From assembly GCA_001787455.1 (NCBI GenBank), contig MFXA01000018.1, positions 297 through 9,606 on the forward strand: a DNA stretch of 9,310 bases, in the 5' to 3' direction. Positions 1-6,089 of this stretch are shown here, piece by piece; the stretch's first letter is position 1; each line of letters begins with the position of its first letter. Under the pieces are notes generated by a model. The model ran no database searches. It saw only the letters and a program-made list of their open reading frames with translations, and was not told the origin of the DNA. The position numbers were made by a program, and so were the translations under genes. This DNA comes from Candidatus Peregrinibacteria bacterium RIFCSPLOWO2_01_FULL_39_12 (GTDB lineage: Bacteria > Patescibacteriota > Gracilibacteria > UBA1369 > LOWO2-01-FULL-3).

Positions 1-27
1 AAATTTTTTGCTTTTAGCAAAAAATTT
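1..27. repeat. Perfect AT-rich hairpin upstream of gltX
   Basis: Arms 1-11 (AAATTTTTTGC) and 17-27 (GCAAAAAATTT) are perfect reverse complements around a 5-nt loop, TTTTA. It could be the end of a terminator for whatever lies to the left, or an operator. No U-tract follows it on the + strand, where CCC comes next, so a simple rightward intrinsic terminator is not well supported. The window edge cuts off the left context. Confidence 0.6.
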
Positions 28-42
28 CCCGGCTATCAAAAA

Positions 43-60
43 GTTTTGCATTAGCAAAAC
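43..60. repeat. Second, similar hairpin overlapping the gltX -35 region
   Basis: Arms 43-49 (GTTTTGC) and 54-60 (GCAAAAC) pair perfectly around the loop ATTA. The core TTTTGC-loop-GCAAAA is the same as in the hairpin at 1-27, with centres about 38 bases apart. It covers the only candidate -35 of the gltX promoter, so a DNA-binding operator is as plausible as an RNA structure. Confidence 0.55.
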
Positions 61-75
61 ACCATACGCTATACT
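46..75 (+). promoter_or_regulatory. Putative gltX promoter placing +1 at the start codon
   Basis: TATACT at 70-75 matches the -10 consensus at 5 of 6 bases. It sits at -12 to -7 relative to the gltX ATG at 82, so the expected transcription start falls on or next to the A of ATG. That is the arrangement of a leaderless mRNA. The best -35 candidate, TTGCAT at 46-51 with an 18-base spacer, is weak (3 of 6). The call rests on the -10 and its position. Confidence 0.5.
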
Positions 76-81
76 CGCCTT

Positions 82-1632
82 ATGATAAAAACAAGATTCG
101 CTCCATCACCAACAGGATACCTTCATGTAGGAGGGCTTAGAACAGCCCTATACTGCTATCTTTTTGCGCGAAAAAACGGCGGCAAATTCATCTTAAGGAT
201 AGAAGACACCGATCAGGAGCGCTATGTTGAAGGAGCGGTTGAAAATCTTATAAATACACTGCAATGGGTAGGGTTAACATATGACGAAGGTCCGACTAAA
301 AACGGTAAAGACATTGGCGGTTTCGGTCCGTACACGCAATCAAAAAGAACTGGAATCTACCGAAAATATGCGCAAGAACTGATAGACAAAAACCACGCCT
401 ACAGATGCTTTTGTACAAAAGAGCGGCTCGAAGAAATGCGAAAACATCAGGAGGAAAGCCACGCCGCCCCGATGTATGACAGAAAATGTCTTGAACTTCC
501 AAAATCCGAAATAGAAGCCAATATAAAAGCCGGCATCCCCTTTGTCATCCGCCAAAAAATGCCTTATGAAACAATCAAATTTAAAGACTTGGTAAGAGGA
601 ACCATACAGTTTGATGGAAAAACCGTTGACGATCAGATTTTAATGAAATCCGACGGCTTCCCCACGTATCACCTCGCAAATGTCGTTGACGATCACTTAA
701 TGGAAATAACTCACGTCATCCGCGGCGAAGAATGGCTTCCTTCAACACCAAAACACATCGCACTTTACAAAGCGCTAAATTGGAATCCGCCGGAATTCGC
801 CCATCTCCCGCTTCTTCTAAATGCAGACAAAAGCAAACTTTCAAAGCGCCAGGGACACGTGGCCGTGGAGGAATACATAAAAGAAGGATACTTGAAAGAA
901 GCCATCATAAATTTCGTGGCATTTTTAGGATGGAACCCGGGAAGCGGAGAAGAAAACGAAATTTACACGCTCGACCAGCTCGAAAAAGCTTTCACTTTGG
1001 ACAAAGTTCACAAAGCAGGAGCGATTTTCAATCTCGAAAAACTGGACTGGTTTAACTGGAGATGGAAAAAACAAAAATTTTTGGAAAAATTAAAAGTGTT
1101 GGCGGAAAAAATCGACAGAAAAATACAAATTTCAGATGAAAAATCGAACCAGAAATTTCTAACAGAACGGGGTAAATGTCTATACGAAGAATGTAATAAA
1201 TTTCTGCCTGAACAGTATAATTTAGCGGAAGAAAAGCTATTTAAAACGTTGGTGACAGTGGAAGAAAAAATATTGCGAAACCCGAAAGAAACGGAAGAAC
1301 ACATAAAATTTTATTTTTCACTGCCGGATTACGATAAAGAATTGTTGACGCATGAAAAAATGGGAGTAGACTTAGAACTGGCTTCAAGATCACTCGAAAT
1401 CGCATTAAAAACACTGGAAAACGTAGAGAACTGGACGGAAAACGAAATCAAAATCGCACTCGCAAAAGCAATCGAAGATAATAAATTAAAAACAGGACAG
1501 TTACTTTGGCCGGTACGGGCGGGTCTGAGCGGACTGCAATTCTCCCCGGGAGCCTTCGAAGCCGCTTGGGCGCTGGGAAAGGAAGAAACCCTCGCAAGAA
1601 TAAAAATTGCACTCGAAAAACTAAAAAGTTGA
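82..1632 (+). CDS. gltX: Glutamyl-tRNA synthetase
   Basis: This class I aminoacyl-tRNA synthetase attaches glutamate to tRNA in the cytoplasm using ATP. The N-terminus carries the Rossmann-fold signature PSPTGYLHVGG, with HVGG at residues 15-18 in place of HIGH. The KMSKS-type loop is KLSKR at 252-256. IEDTD (40-44) and the HVIRGEEWLPSTPKH block are typical of GluRS. C109-x-C111 followed by Y132 and C136 looks like the zinc-binding insert found in many bacterial GluRS. The C-terminal helical anticodon-binding region ends in a conserved-looking WPVRAGLSG segment. At 516 aa it is slightly longer than the usual 470-490. The ATG at 82 begins exactly at the family N-terminus (MIKTRFAPSPTG) and has no ribosome binding site. 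Whether it is discriminating or also charges tRNA-Gln cannot be told; no glnS or gatCAB lies in the window. The zinc-ribbon gene follows after 11 bases. Confidence 0.97.
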   Translation: MIKTRFAPSPTGYLHVGGLRTALYCYLFARKNGGKFILRIEDTDQERYVEGAVENLINTLQWVGLTYDEGPTKNGKDIGGFGPYTQSKRTGIYRKYAQELIDKNHAYRCFCTKERLEEMRKHQEESHAAPMYDRKCLELPKSEIEANIKAGIPFVIRQKMPYETIKFKDLVRGTIQFDGKTVDDQILMKSDGFPTYHLANVVDDHLMEITHVIRGEEWLPSTPKHIALYKALNWNPPEFAHLPLLLNADKSKLSKRQGHVAVEEYIKEGYLKEAIINFVAFLGWNPGSGEENEIYTLDQLEKAFTLDKVHKAGAIFNLEKLDWFNWRWKKQKFLEKLKVLAEKIDRKIQISDEKSNQKFLTERGKCLYEECNKFLPEQYNLAEEKLFKTLVTVEEKILRNPKETEEHIKFYFSLPDYDKELLTHEKMGVDLELASRSLEIALKTLENVENWTENEIKIALAKAIEDNKLKTGQLLWPVRAGLSGLQFSPGAFEAAWALGKEETLARIKIALEKLKS

Positions 1633-1643
1633 CCAAAAAATAT

Positions 1644-1964
1644 ATGAACTTCAAGGAAATCAGAACAACCGTGGAACATCTTTTAAAAACATCTAAATGC
1701 CAGGGATGTAAAAAAAATTATACGGAAGAAAATGTCCATCTTATCGCCACAACAGGATCGGAAGGACTTTTTGAACTGCGCTGTAATGCCTGTCGGCAAG
1801 CTGCAATAGTGACGGTCGTAATAACTCCACCCGGATTGAGAACAAAAAGCAGAAATATGAACCGTCAACATGGAGGAATTTCAGAAAATGACATTCTTGA
1901 TATCAAAAACTTCCTCACAAAATTCGACGGAAATTTCAAAAAAATATTTATCAACGAACAATAA
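1644..1964 (+). CDS. Small zinc-ribbon protein of unknown function
   Basis: This is a 106-aa soluble protein. Two CxxC knuckles, C19-x2-C22 and C47-x2-C50, form a treble-clef or zinc-ribbon-like metal site. A short basic linker follows, then a C-terminal helix ending in FLTKFDGNFKKIF, an aromatic and lysine-rich motif that I associate (from memory) with small CPR proteins. The frame is open further upstream, to an ATG at 1506 inside gltX. I chose the ATG at 1644 because the upstream part is only the shadow of gltX, and 1644 is 11 bases past the gltX stop. No Shine-Dalgarno sequence precedes it. The stop at 1962-1964 abuts the next ATG, which suggests co-transcription with gltX and the lipoprotein gene. 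Zinc ribbons often bind nucleic acid or proteins, but no specific function is recognised. Confidence 0.8.
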   Translation: MNFKEIRTTVEHLLKTSKCQGCKKNYTEENVHLIATTGSEGLFELRCNACRQAAIVTVVITPPGLRTKSRNMNRQHGGISENDILDIKNFLTKFDGNFKKIFINEQ

Positions 1965-2201
1965 ATGAAAAAAATAATTGCAGTTCTTATTGCGCTCACA
2001 GTTTTTGCAGGATGCGGAGTGATTAAAGAAAAAACAAACGAACTGAAAGAAGACGTAAATAACACAGTGGAAAAAGTAAAAGAGGTTAAGAACAAAGCGG
2101 AAGAAACAGTAAACGACATTGAAAACGCGGTAGACAAAATGAAGGATGCCACCGCCGCACTTGAAGACGCAACTACCGCAATTAAGGAAGTTACGAATTG
2201 A
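1965..2201 (+). CDS. Small coiled-coil lipoprotein
   Basis: The 78-aa product starts with a lipoprotein signal peptide: MKK, a hydrophobic stretch (IIAVLIALTVF) and a lipobox FAGC, with the lipidated cysteine at residue 17. The mature part, about 62 aa, is almost entirely charged amphipathic helix. It is rich in K, E, D, V and A and has no aromatic residues or proline, so a single coiled coil or an extended helix on the outer face of the cytoplasmic membrane is likely. The composition recalls YtxH-like, LEA-like and entericidin-type small proteins, but no family can be named. The start codon directly follows the TAA stop of the zinc-ribbon gene with no gap, so translation is probably coupled. 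The stop codon overlaps the -35 of the next promoter. Confidence 0.8.
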   Translation: MKKIIAVLIALTVFAGCGVIKEKTNELKEDVNNTVEKVKEVKNKAEETVNDIENAVDKMKDATAALEDATTAIKEVTN

Positions 2202-2226
2202 AAAAAACAAAACTTCAAGCTATACT
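2198..2226 (+). promoter_or_regulatory. Sigma70-type promoter for the barrel protein and ackA
   Basis: TTGAAA at 2198-2203 (5 of 6) and TATACT at 2221-2226 (5 of 6) are separated by exactly 17 bases. The predicted start near 2233 gives a leader of about 27 nt before the ATG at 2260. The -35 overlaps the TGA stop of the lipoprotein gene. The TATACT hexamer is the same as the -10 proposed for gltX. Confidence 0.6.
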
Positions 2227-2241
2227 TCAAGAAGTAAGCTT
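2217..2241. repeat. Bulged inverted repeat overlapping the -10 and transcription start
   Basis: AAGCT (2217-2221) pairs with AGCTT (2237-2241), and TACTT (2223-2227) with AAGTA (2232-2236), leaving A2222 bulged and a CAAG loop. A run of six T begins at 2248, seven bases past the stem. For readthrough from the lipoprotein gene this could act as a weak terminator. Because it contains the -10, an operator is also possible. The stem is AT-rich and the T-run is displaced, so the terminator reading is uncertain. Confidence 0.4.
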
Positions 2242-2259
2242 TCCTCATTTTTTCTAAAC

Positions 2260-2781
2260 ATGGACGAACCAAACATTCTAAATATTCCGGCTTTTAAAAG
2301 AAGACGTAGCATCGCGGCCCGCGCAAAAAAAACACCAAGTTATTTAAAACAAATTCAAAAATCCAAAAAGAGAAAAAAGCGCGTAAGCTCGCGGCAAACA
2401 GTTTCCTATACTGAACCTGCAGTTTTTTCCCCATTCACAGACATTCCGGCAAAATCGCAAATGCCATCTGAAGATCTTTTCCAGGAACCGGAAAAATTTA
2501 TAGGATCAAAAAACGAATCACGATATCGCGAAATGAAAACATGCGGAATTTGCGAAGGCTATTTTGACAATATCGAAGTGGCTATAATAAAAATTACAAG
2601 CCCCATCCGAAAAGGCGACACTCTGATTTTTGAAAAACAGGACGGACTATTCGAACAGGAAGCATCTTCCATCCAAATCAACAGAAAAGACATAACCCTC
2701 GCAACAACCGGAAGCGAAATCGGATTAAAAGTAATAATGGAACCATTAGTCGGCGGACAAGTATATAAACTCATTACTTAA
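2260..2781 (+). CDS. EF-Tu domain II-like beta-barrel protein with basic N-terminal tail
   Basis: This is a 173-aa protein in two parts. Residues 1-92 are low in hydrophobics, with a strongly basic stretch (KRRR at 13-16, then KSKKRKKR near 34-41), and are probably disordered and nucleic-acid binding. Residues 94-172 read as a small beta-barrel: GICEGYFDNIEVAIIKITSPIRK, then GDTLIF, FEQEASSIQI, GSEIGLKV and GGQVYKLI. This is the pattern of domain II of translation GTPases and of the C-terminal barrel of U32 peptidases, seen in CPR as a short stand-alone 'translation elongation factor-like' protein. No GTPase domain is present. The frame is open back to an ATG at 2146, but I chose the ATG at 2260 because 2146 lies inside the lipoprotein gene and upstream of the promoter. 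ackA starts 6 bases downstream, so the two are probably co-transcribed. A role in translation or tRNA/rRNA modification is inference only. Confidence 0.72.
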   Translation: MDEPNILNIPAFKRRRSIAARAKKTPSYLKQIQKSKKRKKRVSSRQTVSYTEPAVFSPFTDIPAKSQMPSEDLFQEPEKFIGSKNESRYREMKTCGICEGYFDNIEVAIIKITSPIRKGDTLIFEKQDGLFEQEASSIQINRKDITLATTGSEIGLKVIMEPLVGGQVYKLIT

Positions 2782-2787
2782 ACAAAA

Positions 2788-3960
2788 ATGAAAATTTTGG
2801 TGATAAATTCCGGCTCATCCTCAATTAAAGCCGCTGTTTTTGAATTTAAAAAAGACTTAAAAGAACTAGCAAAAGTCATGATAGACGGCATAGGATTAAA
2901 GCGTTGCAAATTAAGCTTCAAATCGGAAAATAAAAACATGGGACTTCCAGTTTCAGTCAAAAATCATGAAGCCGGCGTAAAAATTATCACGGATTATCTC
3001 ATGAAAAATAGAATAATTAAAAAACTCTCGGAAATAGAAACAGTTGGACACAGAGTTGTCCACGGAGGAGAAAAATACACAAATTCCATAAGGCTAGATG
3101 CAAAAATAATTAAGGACTTGGAAACGTTTTCTCCGCTCGCCCCTCTTCATAATCCTGCGAACATAGAATCAATAAAAACCTGCAAAAAACTTTTGCCGAA
3201 AGCAAAACAAGTTGCGGTCTTTGATACGGCGTTTCATCAAACCATTCCGCCTCACGCCTATCTTTACGGACTGCCATACAAATTATACGAAGATCACAAA
3301 ATCCGCCGCTACGGCTTCCACGGCACAAGCCACAAATTTGTCGTGGAACAAACAATCAAAGCTTTAAAAACCAAAAAAGCAAAAATTATTTCATGCCATA
3401 TTGGAAATGGAATTTCAATAACAGCTTCGATAAACGGAAAATCCGTGGACACCAGCATGGGATTCACTCCTCTCGAAGGAGTGATGATGGGAACCCGCTG
3501 CGGCTCGATTGATCCGGCAATCATCCTTCATCTGCAGGAAAATATGAAGATGAAACCGTCACAAATAAACACAATGCTCAACAATCAAAGCGGTCTGCTT
3601 GGCATATCGGAAATAAGCCGCGACATGCGCGACATATACGCAAAAACACTGAAACAAGACAAAAAAGCCTTACTGGCTATAGAAATGCTAAGCTACCAAA
3701 TTGCGAAATATTGTGGCGCTTTTGCCACGGCAATGCAGGGAATAGAAGCATTGACATTCACCGGCGGAATTGGCGAGAACGCCTTTTATGTGCGCGAAAA
3801 AATATGCAATTATTTAAATTTTTTAGGCTTAAAAATAAATAAAAAGAAAAATGAAGAAAAAACCTCGGCGGAAATTTCCGAAAAAAAATCCAAAGTAAAA
3901 GTTTTTGTAATCCCAACAAACGAAGAAAAGCTGATAGCCTTGGAAGCGGTAAAGTCTTAA
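2788..3960 (+). CDS. ackA: Acetate kinase
   Basis: AckA interconverts acetyl phosphate plus ADP and acetate plus ATP, a substrate-level ATP source in fermenting cells. The 390-aa product has the full ASKHA-fold signature set. The first phosphate loop is NSGSSSIK at residues 7-14. VGHRVVHGG holds the acetyl-phosphate-binding arginine (R89). VFDTAFH holds the catalytic aspartate (D146). RYGFHGTSH holds the active-site histidine (H178). HIGNGISIT is the second phosphate loop. DTSMGFTPLEGVMMGTRCG contains R237, FTGGIGEN sits at 324-331, and NEE near the C-terminus is the metal-ligand motif. Length is normal (about 400). A lysine/glutamate-rich insert lies near 351-370. No phosphotransacetylase gene is nearby, so the source of acetyl phosphate (Pta, phosphoketolase or uptake) is not shown. 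The stop codon overlaps that of the convergent gene by two bases. Confidence 0.96.
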   Translation: MKILVINSGSSSIKAAVFEFKKDLKELAKVMIDGIGLKRCKLSFKSENKNMGLPVSVKNHEAGVKIITDYLMKNRIIKKLSEIETVGHRVVHGGEKYTNSIRLDAKIIKDLETFSPLAPLHNPANIESIKTCKKLLPKAKQVAVFDTAFHQTIPPHAYLYGLPYKLYEDHKIRRYGFHGTSHKFVVEQTIKALKTKKAKIISCHIGNGISITASINGKSVDTSMGFTPLEGVMMGTRCGSIDPAIILHLQENMKMKPSQINTMLNNQSGLLGISEISRDMRDIYAKTLKQDKKALLAIEMLSYQIAKYCGAFATAMQGIEALTFTGGIGENAFYVREKICNYLNFLGLKINKKKNEEKTSAEISEKKSKVKVFVIPTNEEKLIALEAVKS

Positions 3961-5951
3961 AGATCAACTTCCAAAATACTGTTCTTCGTCAGCACATACA
4001 TCTTTTTCGAATCCGGACTCACATACAAATCCCTAAGTTCTCCAACTCCATCAAATAAATACTGAGTCGTGTAAATTACGTTTCCGGTTTTCGTATCTTT
4101 CTGGAAGACAAGAACTCTCCCGCCCTTGGCATCAACAACATAAATACTATCAAGCTTGTCGCTCGTATAAATTTTAGCCGGATCTTTTGTCATATTAAAC
4201 GGCGCATTATTAACATAAAATTGCGCCTTCTTCCCTCCGTAAAATTTAAAAATATCAGCATTACTCTCCAGAACATAAACATTGGAATCTATTGCAAAAT
4301 CCTTGGAGGCGGCAAGATCTGTCCCATCAACCACATACCCCTCACCCACTCCAAACTTCGCTTGCGAACCCTTATAGGTATATCTCCAAATCTGATTGCC
4401 GGCGGAATCAAGTATATAAATTCTATTGCTCCAATCGGCAATAGCAACTCCTTTATGGAAAGCGACTTCTTCAGTATCCATAAAAGACATCGTCCCATCT
4501 TTATACTCAATTATTTTGCCGGTCTTGGTTAAGAAAACAACCGAATTTCTGTCGGCGAAACCGGTTGCCGCAACAACAACTTCCTTGTCATCAATAGTTA
4601 AAGGATCCTGAACCTGATCCAAAACAATCTCATATAAAGCGTTATATTCATACGCAAACACACGATCGCCAAACAAAGCAAATCCAAGCGCATTCACGTC
4701 AGCCCGCTTAGTCGTAAGATCTGCAAATACTTTTGGATTCTCAACTCTTTTTACATTATCAAGCTTGTCTCGCACCTCTTCAATCTGTATTAAATACAAT
4801 GAAGCCTTATCTCTGTAAAATTCCGAATCGAAAACGGATTTTGCGTCCAAATAAGCCTTGTCCAAAATTTCCTTGGCTTTTTCCTTATCATAAAGCCCTT
4901 TTGTTTCCGCTTCGGCAACTTTGTCATGCACGCTCGTTAGAATTCCATCCAGTCTTTCAAGCTCGGCTTGCTTGCCGCGGCTACTGTTTGCATAAAAAAT
5001 CCCAACCGTCAAAACAGCAATTACAAGGATTAAAAGAACTAAAATTTTATCTTTTCCAAATTTCTTGGAGAAAAATCTGTCGGAAAAATCGGATAATCCC
5101 TCCCTTAATCTTAAAGAAAATTCGCTACCGCCGTTAAACACCTGAGCTTTTTGCCTTCTGACACCCTTAAATTTACTTAAAAATCTGCCCATCAAACTCT
5201 CCTTTCGCGCTGTAATTTTACCGTGATCATCTTCAAGCATACTCATCGTAGAACTTTCAGTTTCTCCTTCAAGCCCGACAGATTCATCCTTGGCTTCACT
5301 GAATAAAACACCGGTTAACCCGACTCTTCCCAAAATTTCAGTGGAAATCATATCTTTTATCTCTCCTAAAGACTCAACAATATTTCCCCTATGAACAGAT
5401 TGAGCCAAATCGGTCTTGCTTATATAACGCACCAATCTCGTGGAAGAAAAAATAACAGTGTCGCCGGCTTCAATTTTTCCGCTCGCAATACTGGAAAAAG
5501 TATCTATGCTTCCCTCAACTCCTTCGTTTAAACCTTCGCTTACAATACTTACAAATCTTTTTCTTATAAGATAAGCCTCGGCATCCCCGCACTGAGTCAA
5601 AAATAAATCACCCCCCACGATTGCAGCAATAATCACATTTAAATTTCCGATATATCCGGAAACTTTTTCAGCTTTAAACCTTGCTAAAATCCCGTTTACA
5701 GCCTTTAGCGCAGCCTCAAACCTCACGTATGGCTCCTTGTCCACATCTTCAAAAAACACACTCTGCATGGACTCAAAAATAGTCGAACCTATTTCTTCCG
5801 AATCAACAGGGTTATTTTGTATTTCCAAATTTATAAATATCTCGCCACCCCTCTCCCCATGCTCCTCTTTCATGTCATAAGAATAGTTCTCCAGAAAGCT
5901 GTTATCGTCCTTTCCTACAAACAAAAATTCATAGTCTGCTTTTAGTACCAT
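3957..5951 (-). CDS. Membrane protein: degenerate PP2C-like domain, TM helix, beta-propeller-like C-terminus
   Basis: This is a 664-aa single-pass protein. Residues about 33-218 resemble a PP2C (PPM) phosphatase core. The central strand pair NVIIAAIVGGDLFLTQ is followed by CGDAEAYLIR (121-130), matching the GDSRAYL motif, and then by an AGDTVIFSST block (162-171) where active enzymes have a D-G pair (SDGL). The first metal-binding D-G is also replaced (GGEIFINLE). Key metal ligands therefore look lost and the domain is probably non-catalytic. An acidic linker (220-245) and a basic patch precede one hydrophobic helix (303-320). A helical, charged segment (326-402) follows, then about 260 residues of repeated beta-strand blades such as RIYILDSAGNQIWRYT, DSIYVVDAKGGRVLVF and KKMYVLTKNSILEVDL, typical of NHL/PQQ-like propellers. 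Lysines before the helix suggest an inside N-terminus and an outside propeller. Function is unknown; sensing or scaffolding is inference. It is divergent from rpmH. Confidence 0.8.
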   Translation of the reverse strand: MVLKADYEFLFVGKDDNSFLENYSYDMKEEHGERGGEIFINLEIQNNPVDSEEIGSTIFESMQSVFFEDVDKEPYVRFEAALKAVNGILARFKAEKVSGYIGNLNVIIAAIVGGDLFLTQCGDAEAYLIRKRFVSIVSEGLNEGVEGSIDTFSSIASGKIEAGDTVIFSSTRLVRYISKTDLAQSVHRGNIVESLGEIKDMISTEILGRVGLTGVLFSEAKDESVGLEGETESSTMSMLEDDHGKITARKESLMGRFLSKFKGVRRQKAQVFNGGSEFSLRLREGLSDFSDRFFSKKFGKDKILVLLILVIAVLTVGIFYANSSRGKQAELERLDGILTSVHDKVAEAETKGLYDKEKAKEILDKAYLDAKSVFDSEFYRDKASLYLIQIEEVRDKLDNVKRVENPKVFADLTTKRADVNALGFALFGDRVFAYEYNALYEIVLDQVQDPLTIDDKEVVVAATGFADRNSVVFLTKTGKIIEYKDGTMSFMDTEEVAFHKGVAIADWSNRIYILDSAGNQIWRYTYKGSQAKFGVGEGYVVDGTDLAASKDFAIDSNVYVLESNADIFKFYGGKKAQFYVNNAPFNMTKDPAKIYTSDKLDSIYVVDAKGGRVLVFQKDTKTGNVIYTTQYLFDGVGELRDLYVSPDSKKMYVLTKNSILEVDL

Positions 5952-5960
5952 AGTTAATTT

Positions 5961-5970
5961 AACTTAAGTT
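5961..5970. repeat. Perfect 10-bp palindrome in the leader of the minus-strand gene
   Basis: AACTTAAGTT reads the same on both strands. It lies between the predicted minus-strand transcription start (about 5972) and the start codon (5951), so it falls in or next to the 5' untranslated region. It is short and AT-rich and could be chance. Confidence 0.35.
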
Positions 5971-5977
5971 TAAGCCA

Positions 5978-6007
5978 AATATACAATACTGTCCCAGCAC
6001 TTGGCAA
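5978..6007 (-). promoter_or_regulatory. Putative promoter of the pseudophosphatase-propeller gene
   Basis: Read on the minus strand, TTGCCA (complement of 6002-6007) is a 5 of 6 match to the -35. It lies 18 bases from TATATT (complement of 5978-5983), a 5 of 6 match to the -10. The expected start is near 5972, giving a leader of about 20 nt. The -35 lies only 5 bases from the -35 of the opposing rpmH promoter. Confidence 0.45.
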
Positions 6008-6070
6008 GCCTATTGACTAAAAATCATCTTCCAGATAAAATCACCAAGCGAGCCAAAAAAGGCTTGCTAA
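6001..6070. repeat. Inverted repeat arms bracketing the rpmH promoter
   Basis: Arm 6001-6011 (TTGGCAAGCCT) and arm 6060-6070 (AGGCTTGCTAA) are complementary over 11 positions, with one G-T pair, and are separated by 48 bases. The whole rpmH -35/-10 pair and its predicted start lie between them. An RNA started at about 6048 would lack the left arm, so a paired DNA operator fits better than an mRNA hairpin. Partial copies of AAGCC also occur near 5972, 6052 and 6084. Confidence 0.45.
6013..6041 (+). promoter_or_regulatory. Promoter of the rpmH-rnpA-yidC-jag operon
   Basis: TTGACT at 6013-6018 (5 of 6) and TAAAAT at 6036-6041 (5 of 6) are spaced by exactly 17 bases, the best sigma70-type match in the window. 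The predicted start near 6048 leaves a leader of about 42 nt before the rpmH ATG at 6090. Confidence 0.65.
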
Positions 6071-6089
6071 TAAATTAAAACCAAGCCAA

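Noticed and set aside
732..1055. 107-aa open frame inside gltX
   Set aside because: It is a shadow frame of a clearly conserved gene; its composition (many R, S, K) is frame-shift-like and it has no recognisable domain.
1506..1643. Upstream extension of the zinc-ribbon gene
   Set aside because: This part overlaps gltX in another frame and has low-complexity basic content; the ATG at 1644 fits the gene spacing.
1629..1657. TTGACC as a -35 for the zinc-ribbon gene
   Set aside because: No -10-like hexamer occurs 16-18 bases downstream, and the position would fall inside the gene.
2146..2259. Upstream extension of the EF-Tu domain II-like gene
   Set aside because: It overlaps the lipoprotein gene and lies before the predicted transcription start; the ATG at 2260 is more consistent.
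1865..2272. Long minus-strand frame rich in F, S and V
   Set aside because: It is the antisense of two well-supported genes with A-rich codons, which gives Phe/Ser-rich artefacts.
5952..6089. Replication origin (oriC)
   Set aside because: Despite the rpmH-type context I see no cluster of DnaA boxes and no adjacent dnaA; the region is accounted for by two promoters and palindromes.
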